DNA of 64,000 nt from assembly GCA_020633195.1 (NCBI GenBank), contig JACKEC010000017.1, positions 62,001 through 126,000 of the forward strand, written 5' to 3'. The notes beneath the pieces were generated by a model. That model was not told the DNA's origin and did not search any database. It saw only the letters and a program-made list of their open reading frames with translations. The position numbers were made by a program, and so were the translations under genes. The DNA comes from Sandaracinaceae bacterium. GTDB taxonomy: Bacteria > Myxococcota_A > Polyangia > Polyangiales > Sandaracinaceae. Shown here piece after piece: positions 19,569-27,424 of this stretch. The number at the start of each line of letters is the position of its first letter. Positions within the stretch are counted from its first letter, which is position 1.

Positions 19569-20825
19569 ATGGCGAAGATCGTCGGTTTGCCCAAGCTCTC
19601 CCCCACGATGGAGGAGGGGACGCTCGCGCGCTGGGCCATCGCGGAGGGCGCCCGCTTCGGCGTCGACGACCTCATCGCGGAGGTCGAGACGGACAAGGCG
19701 ACCATGGAGTGGCGCGCCTTCGACCCAGGCTGCCTGCTGAAGATCCTGGTCGAGGAGGGCGCCGTGCTGCAGCCCGACGCGCCCGTCGCGATCTTCGGCG
19801 AAGAGGGTGAGGACATCGGCCCGCTGCTCGCGGAGCTCGCGAAGGGCGGTGGCGCGCCCGCGACGCCCGAGCTCGTCGCCGCTCCGGCGGCTCCGCCGAG
19901 CGCGAGCGCGCCGGCCGCGACCGCACCGGCCGCCAGCGCGCCGGTCGCGACGCCGCGCGCGGACGGCCGCGTCCTCGCGTCGCCGTACGTCCGCAAGCTC
20001 GGCCGCGAGCACGACGTCGACCTCGCCCAGGTCCCCGGCACCGGACCGGGCGGCCGCATCATCAAGCGCGACCTCGACGCGTGGCTCGCGAGCCCGCGCC
20101 CGGCCGCGGCCCCGGCCGCGCCGTCCGGCGTCCGCCAGCCCCCTCGGGTCGAGAAGCTCTCGTCGATGCGGCGCACCATCGCGCGTCGCCTCACCGAGTC
20201 GAAGCAGACCGTCCCTCACTTCTACCTGACCATCGACGTGGACGCGGGCCCGCTGCTCGCCGCGCGCAAGCAGATCAACGCCGAGCTCGAGGCGGACGGC
20301 GAGAAGGTCAGCGTCAACGACCTCGTGCTCAAGGCGTGCGCCGTCGCGCTGCGCCGCGTCCCCACCGCCAACGCGTCGTTCATGGGCGACTCGCTGCACT
20401 TCCATCAGGTGGTCGACGTATCCGTCGCCGTCGCGATCCCCGAGGGGCTCGTGACCCCGGTCGTGCGCGACGCGGACCGCAAGGGGATCCGCGAGATCGC
20501 CCGCGAGGTGCGCGAGCTCGCCGGCCGCGCGCGAGACAAGAAGCTCACCCCCGAGGAGATGACGAACGGGACGTTCAGCCTCTCGAACCTGGGCATGTAC
20601 GGGATCGAGGAGTTCGCCGCCGTCATCAACCCGCCCGAGGGGTGCATCCTCGCCGTCGGCGCGGTCCGCGACGAGCCCGTGGTCGTCGGCGGCGCGGTCG
20701 TGGCCGGCAAGCGCATGAAGGCGACGCTGAGCTGCGACCACCGTGTCGTCGACGGCGCGGTCGGCGCGCAGTGGCTGGCCGCCTTCAAGAAGGCGATCGA
20801 GCAGCCCGTCCTGATGCTGCTGTAG
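19569..20825 (+). CDS. pdhC: Pyruvate dehydrogenase E2, dihydrolipoamide acetyltransferase
   Basis: A 418-residue E2 with three parts. The single N-terminal lipoyl domain has its lipoylated Lys in VETDKATMEW (about residue 43). An Ala/Pro-rich swinging linker follows, then the peripheral subunit-binding domain (about 137-172, SPYVRKLGREHDVDL to GPGGRIIKRD). The C-terminal catalytic domain ends with the acetyltransferase motif DHRVVDG (about 388-394). It transfers acetyl groups to CoA and forms the core of the complex. No E3 (lipoamide dehydrogenase) gene follows, so E3 must be encoded elsewhere. The stop codon lies inside a terminator hairpin. Confidence 0.95.
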   Translation: MAKIVGLPKLSPTMEEGTLARWAIAEGARFGVDDLIAEVETDKATMEWRAFDPGCLLKILVEEGAVLQPDAPVAIFGEEGEDIGPLLAELAKGGGAPATPELVAAPAAPPSASAPAATAPAASAPVATPRADGRVLASPYVRKLGREHDVDLAQVPGTGPGGRIIKRDLDAWLASPRPAAAPAAPSGVRQPPRVEKLSSMRRTIARRLTESKQTVPHFYLTIDVDAGPLLAARKQINAELEADGEKVSVNDLVLKACAVALRRVPTANASFMGDSLHFHQVVDVSVAVAIPEGLVTPVVRDADRKGIREIAREVRELAGRARDKKLTPEEMTNGTFSLSNLGMYGIEEFAAVINPPEGCILAVGAVRDEPVVVGGAVVAGKRMKATLSCDHRVVDGAVGAQWLAAFKKAIEQPVLMLL

Positions 20826-20850
20826 CAGGGCGCTGAAAGCGCCCTGCTAC
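20822..20850. terminator. 13-bp perfect hairpin over the pdhC stop, between convergent genes
   Basis: GTAGCAGGGCGCT (20822-20834) pairs perfectly with AGCGCCCTGCTAC (20838-20850) across a GAA loop. The TAG stop of pdhC is within the left arm. As the pdhC and flavin-oxidase genes converge here, the stem can serve both directions. There is no T-run. Confidence 0.75.
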
Positions 20851-20880
20851 CCCGTGCCCGTGCCCGTGCCCGTGCCCGTG
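20851..20880. repeat. Tandem CCCGTG hexanucleotide tract
   Basis: Five exact copies of CCCGTG directly follow the hairpin, and then CTTGGCCACGGGG offers a short reverse complement. A similar tract recurs at 37909-37932 in the same kind of position. Confidence 0.9.
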
Positions 20881-20931
20881 CTTGGCCACGGGGCGGTCGG
20901 GGCCGGCGACCCCCTTCCCGCGATGGCGCGT

Positions 20932-22359
20932 CTAGCAGCCCCCGTGACCGGCCCGGGGGAAGATCTTCCCCGGGTTCAGGATCGAGAGCGGATCGAGGGT
21001 CGCCTTGATCGATCGCTGCACCGCGATCAGGTCGCTCGACTGCTCGAGCGCGAGGTAAGGCGCCTTGAGCGCTCCGATGCCGTGCTCGCCGCTCAACGTC
21101 CCGCCCAGCTGCACCGTCGCCTCGAACAGGTCGCGGATCGCGAGGTCCACCGACGGCTTCTCGTCGGGCGTGTCCCAGAGGAAGTTGACGTGCAGGTTCC
21201 CGTCGCCGGCGTGCCCGTACGCGGGCATGCGCACGCCCCGGCGCTCGGAGATCGCGCGGCAGCGCCCGAGCAGCGCGGCGAGCGCCGACCGGGGCACGAC
21301 GACGTCCTCGGAGAGCTTGTTGACGGCGAGCGTGCGCAGCGACCGGCTCATCTCCCGGCGCGCGCTCCAGAGCTGCTCGCGGTCCCCCTCGTGCTTGGCC
21401 ACGAGGACCTCGAGCGTGCCCTCGTCGAGCAGCGCGTTCCCCACCCGCTCGAGGTCGCGGTCGGCCGCGTCGGTCTCCCCATCGACCTCCACGATGAGCA
21501 TCGCGCGCGAGCCCGCGGGCACGGGCACCCCCGCCTCGCGCAGCAGGCCCAGCGTGATCGAGTCCATCACCTCCACGCAGCGCGGCGTCACGCGGGCGCG
21601 CAGGCACGCGCTCACTGCGTCGGCCATCGCCGCCTCGTCCTCGAGGTGGACCGCGAGCGTCCGCACCACCTCGGGGCGCGGCATCAGACCGAGGGTCGCC
21701 CGGGTCACGAGCGCGAGCGTGCCCTCGCTGCCGACGACGAGCGCGGTGAGGTCGTAGCCCGTCACGCCCTTGGTCGTGCGGCGGCCCACGTTCAGCACGC
21801 GGCCGTCCGCGAGCACGACCTCGAGCCCGAGCACCCAGTCGCGCGTGACCCCGTACTTGAACGCTCGCGGCCCGCCCGCGTTCTCTGCGACGTTGCCGCC
21901 GATCGTGCAGCTGGCCCAGCTGTTGGGGTCGGGCGGGTAGAAGAGGCCCTCGGCCTCGACCGCGGCGTGCACGTCTCCGAGCACGGCCCCGGGCCGCACG
22001 ACGGCGACCGCGTCGCGCGTGGAGACCTCGTCGATCGCGTCGAACCGTTCGAACGCGAGGACCCAGCCGCCCTCGGTCGGGACCGCGCCGCCGCTGCGGC
22101 CCGTGCCCGCCGCGCGAGGCGTGACGGGGACGCGGTGTCGCGTCGCGACGCGCATGACGGCGACGACGTCTTCGGTGCTGCGGGCCCGCACCACCGCGTC
22201 GGGGAGGCGCGGCTCGGCCTCCGACTCGTCGCGCGCGTAGGCGGCGCAAACATCGGGATCGGTGACCACCGCGCCGCTCGGGAGCGCGCGGTCCAGATCG
22301 ATCAGCGCGCTGTGTTCCGCCGTCGGCAAATGGGAACGCTCCTGTTTCACCTGTATCAT
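20932..22359 (-). CDS. FAD-linked oxidase, glycolate/D-lactate dehydrogenase (GlcD) type
   Basis: A 475-residue flavoprotein with an N-terminal PCMH-type FAD-binding domain (about residues 45-225: PRAAGTGRSGGA, then GGNVAENAGGPRAFKYG for FAD diphosphate binding). The FAD-oxidase C-terminal domain ends with GHAGDGNLHVN and GEHGIG, the residues for the hydroxyacid substrate and metal. It would oxidise a 2-hydroxyacid such as glycolate or D-lactate to the oxoacid at the inner membrane, passing electrons to quinone or a partner Fe-S protein. No GlcE/GlcF partner is present. ATG 22359 gives the longest frame. A TTG at 22329 has AGGAG nine bases upstream and may be the real start. The gene converges on pdhC, and its ATG shares bases with the ATG of the divergent lipoprotein. 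Confidence 0.88.
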   Translation of the reverse strand: MIQVKQERSHLPTAEHSALIDLDRALPSGAVVTDPDVCAAYARDESEAEPRLPDAVVRARSTEDVVAVMRVATRHRVPVTPRAAGTGRSGGAVPTEGGWVLAFERFDAIDEVSTRDAVAVVRPGAVLGDVHAAVEAEGLFYPPDPNSWASCTIGGNVAENAGGPRAFKYGVTRDWVLGLEVVLADGRVLNVGRRTTKGVTGYDLTALVVGSEGTLALVTRATLGLMPRPEVVRTLAVHLEDEAAMADAVSACLRARVTPRCVEVMDSITLGLLREAGVPVPAGSRAMLIVEVDGETDAADRDLERVGNALLDEGTLEVLVAKHEGDREQLWSARREMSRSLRTLAVNKLSEDVVVPRSALAALLGRCRAISERRGVRMPAYGHAGDGNLHVNFLWDTPDEKPSVDLAIRDLFEATVQLGGTLSGEHGIGALKAPYLALEQSSDLIAVQRSIKATLDPLSILNPGKIFPRAGHGGC

Positions 22360-23698
22360 GGCCGTGATGCGCAGCACGTCATGCTTGGCCTTGGTTCTGA
22401 TCCTCGGAGCCTGCGACTCGACCACCCCGCCACCCCCTCGGCCCGACGCGGGTCCGCGGGTCGACGCGGGAGACACCCCGATGGACGCGGGTCCGCCGGG
22501 TGACGGTGGTGGTGACTTCGACGGCGGCCCCGACTTCGACGGCGGGCCTGGCGAGGACGCGGGCGGACCGCTCACCGACGGCGGCACCCCCACCTGCACC
22601 GCCGATCCCATGGACCGCCACAAGCTCGCGACGGACACCGGGGGTGGCGATCGAATCCTCGGCCTCGCCGCGGGAGGGGACGCGTTCGGCATCGTCTGGA
22701 ACGAGACGCGAGAGGGACAGCCCGATCTGTTCGGGCGCCGCATCCCGACCAGCGGGATGCTCGGGGACGAGCAACGGATCACCAACCAGTTCAGCCGCGA
22801 GAACCCCCCCGCGCTCCTCGCGGTAGGGACGCAGTGGCTCGCGACGTGGGTCGACAACGAGGGCTCCTCGGGCTTCGACCTTCGCGCGCAGGTGCTCGGC
22901 GCGAACCTCGCGCCGATGGGCACGGCGCAGGCGCTCACGAACACGGCGACCCTGCTCGAGGACGGCCCGACGCTCTTGAACCTGAGCGACGGCCCCTTCG
23001 TCCTCTGGGTCGAGGACGACATGATGGCGGGGACGCGCACCGCGCGCTCCCGTCCGCTCGGCACCGACGGCTCGCCGCGCGGCGCCACGCAGGCGGTGAG
23101 CGAGGCGGGGCAGCGCCCCGGCCAGGTCGCGATCGGCGAGCTCGCGTCGGGTCCGGTGGCCTTCTGGAGCGAGGGCGTCGGCCTCGACCAGGAGCTCCTC
23201 ATGCAGCGCCTCGGTCGGGACGGAGCTCGCGCCGGTGCGCCGACCCCGATCACCGCCGAGGCGAACTCGGACGGCACCGTGGACGCGGCGATCTCCCCCG
23301 CGGACGGCGGGGCGCTGGTGTTCGGCGTCCTCGTGTCCGGCGTCCGTCGCGAGGTCCGGTTCCGCGCCATGGGCTCGGACGGCACGCTCCTCGGCGCGGA
23401 GATCCCGCTCATCTCGCCTCCCACGATCGGCAGCGACGCCTCCATCGTGCCGTTCGCCGGTGGCTACGCCGTCGCGTACCGCGGCGACAGCATGGACGGG
23501 ATGGGGTCGCGCATCTTCTTCCTGCTCGTCGACGGCCTCGGCAACGTGCTCGACGAGGCGGCGATCGGGCCCGCCGCCGAGCGCGGGGGACGGCTGACGT
23601 TGCGCGTCACCGGCACGGGGGTCCTCGCGGTCGCCTGGGTCGACGACGACACCGACGGTCGCGCCATCAACGTCCAGCTCGTCCGGTGTGGAGGGTGA
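22358..23698 (+). CDS. Lipoprotein with Asp/Gly linker and repeated beta-strand domain
   Basis: A 446-residue lipoprotein (signal with CLALVLILGAC lipobox; ATG 22358, alternative ATG 22367). Residues about 24-80 form a Pro/Asp/Gly linker with repeated PDFDGGP and DAG units. The rest (about 85-446) is made of recurring strand-like blocks ending in W or V (for example GIVWNETREGQPDLFGRR, ATWVDNEGSSGF, VLWVEDD, VAWVDDDTDG). This suggests a secreted beta-propeller or beta-sandwich, but no family is recognised. It is followed by another lipoprotein gene after 2 bases, so the two are in one operon. The start codon overlaps the divergent flavin-oxidase start. Confidence 0.7.
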   Translation: MAVMRSTSCLALVLILGACDSTTPPPPRPDAGPRVDAGDTPMDAGPPGDGGGDFDGGPDFDGGPGEDAGGPLTDGGTPTCTADPMDRHKLATDTGGGDRILGLAAGGDAFGIVWNETREGQPDLFGRRIPTSGMLGDEQRITNQFSRENPPALLAVGTQWLATWVDNEGSSGFDLRAQVLGANLAPMGTAQALTNTATLLEDGPTLLNLSDGPFVLWVEDDMMAGTRTARSRPLGTDGSPRGATQAVSEAGQRPGQVAIGELASGPVAFWSEGVGLDQELLMQRLGRDGARAGAPTPITAEANSDGTVDAAISPADGGALVFGVLVSGVRREVRFRAMGSDGTLLGAEIPLISPPTIGSDASIVPFAGGYAVAYRGDSMDGMGSRIFFLLVDGLGNVLDEAAIGPAAERGGRLTLRVTGTGVLAVAWVDDDTDGRAINVQLVRCGG

Positions 23699-23700
23699 TC

Positions 23701-24747
23701 ATGCGCACGCTGACCGGAGGGACGCTCCTGCTCCTCGTCGCCGTCACGGGCTGCGACGGGATGACCCGCCCGCCTCCGCCGCCTCCGCGCACGGACGCGG
23801 GAGTCCGCGACGGCGGGGGGATGGACGCGGGCGCCACCGACGCGGGTGACGTCGACGGAGGCGGGGACGCGGGCAACGGCTTCGATGGCGGCCCCGACTT
23901 CGACGGCGGCTTCGACGCGGGCTCCGACGCGGGCCCCGACTTCGACGCGGGCCCCGACTTCGACGCGGGCTTCGACGCGGGCTTCGACGGAGACGGCGCG
24001 CCCGAGGACGCCGCGCTCGAGGACGCCGCGCTGCCCGACGCGTGCAGCATCACCGTCCCCGCGCCCACCTGCACCAGCGGGAGCTGCGGCCCCGGGAAGG
24101 TCTGCCTCGACACCGGCTGCGGCGAGATGCGCTGCTACTCGGCGGGCAACCCTTGCAGCGCGGTCACCGACTGCCCGTCGGGGAGCGCCTGCACCGGCGG
24201 CGTCTGCAACCGCGCGAGCGGCTGCGGCGACTCGCGTGACTGCCCGCTCGGCCACTCGTGCGACTCCGGGAGCTGCGTCGACCGGCGCATTCGCTGTGAT
24301 CCCGGGGTCCTCTGCCCCGAGGGCTATTACTGCGAGGTCCTCACGGGCATCGGTCGCCCCTACTGCTTCCGCGCGCACATCCCCTGCACCTCCAACGCGG
24401 GCTGTCCGTTCGGAGCGGAGTGCCGCGACGTGACCGGGACAGGGGCGCGGGTCTGCCACATCGCCACCGGTCCCAACTGCCGGGTCAACGCCGACTGTCC
24501 GGTCGTGGGCGAGGTGTGCGGCGCCGACCCCGACGTCTTCGAGGCCGACTGTCACGCGGCGGGGCCCTGCGCCTCGGCCGCCGACTGCGGGACCGGCTTC
24601 AGCTGCATCGACCTCTGGGGCGACGGCGTCACCGAGTGCGTGCCTCCCGGGGGCACCTGCACGCGCCAGACGGACTGCCCGGCCGGCGACCTGTGCGGGG
24701 TCCCGGTGGGGGGAGGCGGCGCCCGCTGCTTCAGCCGGCCCTTATGA
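23701..24747 (+). CDS. Cysteine-rich lipoprotein with Asp-Ala-Gly linker
   Basis: A 348-residue lipoprotein. The signal peptide MRTLTGGTLLLLVAVTGC is followed by a long low-complexity linker (residues 25-110) of FDAG/PDFDAG repeats. A Cys-rich region (about 115-348) follows, with repeated modules of the form C-x(4-6)-DCP-x-G-x-x-C that look like small EGF/Dickkopf-like disulfide units. GGAGGG precedes the ATG at 23701, three bases after the preceding stop, so it is co-translated with the upstream lipoprotein. Such proteins are common in myxobacterial envelopes; no function is assigned. Confidence 0.75.
   Translation: MRTLTGGTLLLLVAVTGCDGMTRPPPPPPRTDAGVRDGGGMDAGATDAGDVDGGGDAGNGFDGGPDFDGGFDAGSDAGPDFDAGPDFDAGFDAGFDGDGAPEDAALEDAALPDACSITVPAPTCTSGSCGPGKVCLDTGCGEMRCYSAGNPCSAVTDCPSGSACTGGVCNRASGCGDSRDCPLGHSCDSGSCVDRRIRCDPGVLCPEGYYCEVLTGIGRPYCFRAHIPCTSNAGCPFGAECRDVTGTGARVCHIATGPNCRVNADCPVVGEVCGADPDVFEADCHAAGPCASAADCGTGFSCIDLWGDGVTECVPPGGTCTRQTDCPAGDLCGVPVGGGGARCFSRPL
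23878..24000 (+). repeat. FDAG/PDFDAG-encoding repeat tract
   Basis: Imperfect repeats of a 12-18 base unit such as TTCGACGCGGGC encode the acidic linker of the Cys-rich lipoprotein. Confidence 0.8.
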
Positions 24748-24760
24748 AATCTTTTCAGAG

Positions 24761-24849
24761 TCGTGCAATCAGGGACGAGGCCCGAGGCCGAATTCCGCCG
24801 AAATCGGCCGTGATTTCGAGCAGAAAACCGGGGTCCGAAGATTGCACGA
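24761..24849. other. Intergenic inverted repeat upstream of the vWA lipoprotein gene
   Basis: TCGTGCAATC (24761-24770) and GATTGCACGA (24840-24849) are perfect reverse complements. Between them lies a lower-GC segment with its own short palindrome CCGAAATCGG. It falls in the 133-base gap before the vWA gene and may be a leader structure or operator pair. Confidence 0.45.
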
Positions 24850-24880
24850 GATCCAACGTCTTCGCGCTCGGGATGACTGC

Positions 24881-27376
24881 ATGAAGCATCTGGCCATCAT
24901 CAGCTCGGCTCTGCTGCTCTTCGGCTGCATGGAACCGGTCCCCTCGGAAGGGGACCCGTCCAACGAGTCGGACCCCTTCTTCGACCCGCTCCCCATCGGT
25001 GGGGACGGAGGCGGGGAATGCGCTCACCCCGAAGAGGGGTGTGCCTGCGACACGGACGTCCCGATCGACTGCTACCTGCCGCCCGTCGAGGAGCGCGGGG
25101 TCCTGATGTGCAACGCCGGGACGCGCTACTGCCGGGACGGCTTCTGGTCGGGGTGCGAGTCCGTGCGCTCGTACGAGGTGGTCGGCGCCGCGACGTCGCT
25201 CGTGACCGGGCCGACCTCGTGCAACCCCTGCGACCCCGCCTGCGCGGTGAGCCGCGACGTGCCCAGCGATCGCGACCTCCCCGGTCGCTCGACCGACGTC
25301 GAGTACGACCCGTCCGCTGGCGGCATCCGCCTCGTGGGCGGGATGATGGGCAGCTCGATGCTGACCGACTCCGACGGTGACGGGGTCCCGGACGTCGCGG
25401 ACGACTGCGTCGGCCCCGGCGCCTACCGCAACGCGGACGGCTCCTGCTCGGGCACGACCTTCTTCTTCCACGAGCTCCCCTACGGCGGCCCCGCCGAGAT
25501 CGACCCGCTCGACGTCAACGTCCAGATCCGCACCGCCGACGTCTACTTCCTGATGGACACGACGGGCTCGATGGGCGGCGAGATCTCGAACCTCCGGAGC
25601 GGCCTCACGAGCGGCAGCTACATCTCCGGCTGCGGCGGCGGCATCATCGGCGCGATCCGGTGCACGATCCCGGACGCCTGGTTCGGCGTCGGGCACCACG
25701 ACGACTACCCCTACGGCAGCTACGGCAGCAGCGGCGACCAGGTCTACCGCAACCACCAGGACATCAGCGCGAGCGTCTCCGCGGCGCAGACCGCGGTGAA
25801 CGGCCTCGCGCTCCACTACGGCGCGGACGGCCCCGAGAGCCAGAGCCAGGCGCTGTGGGCGGTCGCGAGCGGCGGCGGGCTCGGCAGCTACCTCCCGGCC
25901 CGGACCGGCTGCGGCGCGGGGCGCTGGGGCTACCCCTGCTTCCGCGACGGGACCATCCCGATCGTCATCCTCTTCACCGACGCGCCCTTCCACAACGGCC
26001 CGTACGGCTACAACTACTCGTTCGGCGGCGGCGGCGGCGGCGGCTCCGCGCCCCTGCCGTCCCCGACCTCGGTCAGCGGAAACAACAGCTGGGGCAGCGC
26101 GCGCAACACCGGCGACGCGGCCACCACGTGGACCGGCTGGACCGGCAACACCTGCTCGGCCACGAACGACGGGAGCATCAACCCGAGCTGCGGCTACGGG
26201 TCCTACTCTCGCGAGGCCGTCTTCCGGTTCACGGTCTCCACCCGCACGAGCATCACGCTCACGCTCGAGGGCTCGACCTACGACACGGTGCTCTCGATCT
26301 TCAACTCGTCGATGGGTGAGCTCGCCTGCAACGACGACTCCATCGGGCTCGCGTCGGCCATCACGGTCACGCTCAACCCCGGCACCTACTACGCGGTGGT
26401 CGCCGGCTACTACACGAACTGCGGCACCTACCGGTTCAGCATCGGCAACCCGTCGAGCGGCTCCGGCCCGCCCACGTCCTTCCCCGTCACCTGGGCGCAG
26501 GCCGTCTCGGCGCTCAACGCGCGCAACGTCCGCGTGATCACCGTCCACTCCGGCGGCACCTACGGTCGCACGGACGCCGACGCGCTCGCCGACGCGACGA
26601 GCTCCTACTCGAGCTCCGGCTCGCGCTACGTGTTCCCGATCAGCTCGAGCGGCAGCGGCCTCTCCGCGGCGGTCGTCAACGCGGTCGTCGACCTCGCGAA
26701 CTACAACCGCATGGACATCTCGGCGCGGGCGGTCGACACCGCGGGCACCGCGGTGGACGAGCGGGGCTTCGTCGACTCGATCACCGCGGTGGGCTGGGGC
26801 CCGGGCAGCTGCACGTCGATCAGCGGCGGCAGCACGTTCGTGCAGTGCCTGCCGGGCACCCACGTCGACTTCCGGATCGCGTTCCGGAACGACATCGTGA
26901 TGCCGACGACCGTCCCGCAGGTCTTCAATTTCTTCATCGAGGTCATCGGCAACGGCACGTTCATCCTGCAGCGCATCCCGGTGCGCATCGTCGTGCCGCC
27001 GAACGTGCCGCTGTACCCGCCGGAGGGGACCTACTTCCGCGACTACGACAGCACGCTCTACTGCGCGCCCAACGAGCGCCCGGACTGGGGTGACCTGAAC
27101 TGGCAGGTGGTCTCGATGCCCGCGGGCACGAGCATCCGCTGGGAGATCCGCGCCGCCAACACGCTCGCCGCGCTCCCCGGCGCGACGCCGGTGACCTTCA
27201 CCACGCCGTCCACGATGCCGCCCGTCGACATCGCGGCCCGGCTCGCGACCGCGGGCATCCCGAACCTGATCCCGTACCTGCAGATCAAGGCGGTGCTGCG
27301 GTCGAACGCCGCGCGCACGGAGACGCCCATCCTGCGGAGCTTCGAGGTCCAGTACACCTGCGTCCCGGTCGAGTAG
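24881..27376 (+). CDS. Secreted lipoprotein with von Willebrand A domain interrupted by a PPC-like beta-sandwich
   Basis: An 831-residue lipoprotein (MKHLAIISSALLLFGC lipobox, ATG 24881). A Cys-containing N-terminal part and a TSP3-like Asp-rich segment (DSDGDGVPDVADDC, about residues 163-176) are followed by the vWA metal-site motif DTTGSMGGEIS at about 225. The vWA fold continues to VILFTDAPFHN (about 370). It is then interrupted at about 388-528 by a segment with the pre-peptidase C-terminal (PPC) pattern (VFRFTVST, YDTVLSIFNSS, YYAVVAGYY). It resumes with VRVITVHSGG and ends in another beta-rich domain. It may bind a protein ligand or cation at the surface. The start has only a weak ribosome-binding site (GGGA). 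Confidence 0.75.
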   Translation: MKHLAIISSALLLFGCMEPVPSEGDPSNESDPFFDPLPIGGDGGGECAHPEEGCACDTDVPIDCYLPPVEERGVLMCNAGTRYCRDGFWSGCESVRSYEVVGAATSLVTGPTSCNPCDPACAVSRDVPSDRDLPGRSTDVEYDPSAGGIRLVGGMMGSSMLTDSDGDGVPDVADDCVGPGAYRNADGSCSGTTFFFHELPYGGPAEIDPLDVNVQIRTADVYFLMDTTGSMGGEISNLRSGLTSGSYISGCGGGIIGAIRCTIPDAWFGVGHHDDYPYGSYGSSGDQVYRNHQDISASVSAAQTAVNGLALHYGADGPESQSQALWAVASGGGLGSYLPARTGCGAGRWGYPCFRDGTIPIVILFTDAPFHNGPYGYNYSFGGGGGGGSAPLPSPTSVSGNNSWGSARNTGDAATTWTGWTGNTCSATNDGSINPSCGYGSYSREAVFRFTVSTRTSITLTLEGSTYDTVLSIFNSSMGELACNDDSIGLASAITVTLNPGTYYAVVAGYYTNCGTYRFSIGNPSSGSGPPTSFPVTWAQAVSALNARNVRVITVHSGGTYGRTDADALADATSSYSSSGSRYVFPISSSGSGLSAAVVNAVVDLANYNRMDISARAVDTAGTAVDERGFVDSITAVGWGPGSCTSISGGSTFVQCLPGTHVDFRIAFRNDIVMPTTVPQVFNFFIEVIGNGTFILQRIPVRIVVPPNVPLYPPEGTYFRDYDSTLYCAPNERPDWGDLNWQVVSMPAGTSIRWEIRAANTLAALPGATPVTFTTPSTMPPVDIAARLATAGIPNLIPYLQIKAVLRSNAARTETPILRSFEVQYTCVPVE

Positions 27377-27391
27377 CGCTCGACCCGTGTC

Positions 27392-27420
27392 CGGCCGCGC
27401 GCGCCACGAGCGCGCGGCCG
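27392..27420 (+). terminator. 11-bp hairpin terminator after the vWA gene
   Basis: CGGCCGCGCGC (27392-27402) pairs perfectly with GCGCGCGGCCG (27410-27420) across a 7-base loop, 16 bases after the stop and just before the next start codon. There is no T-run. Confidence 0.65.
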
Positions 27421-27424
27421 TGAT

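Noticed and set aside
20851..20880. Val-Pro repeat peptide coded by the CCCGTG tract
   Set aside because: The tract can be read as a short VP repeat in several frames, but it lies between two convergent stops and has no ribosome-binding site.
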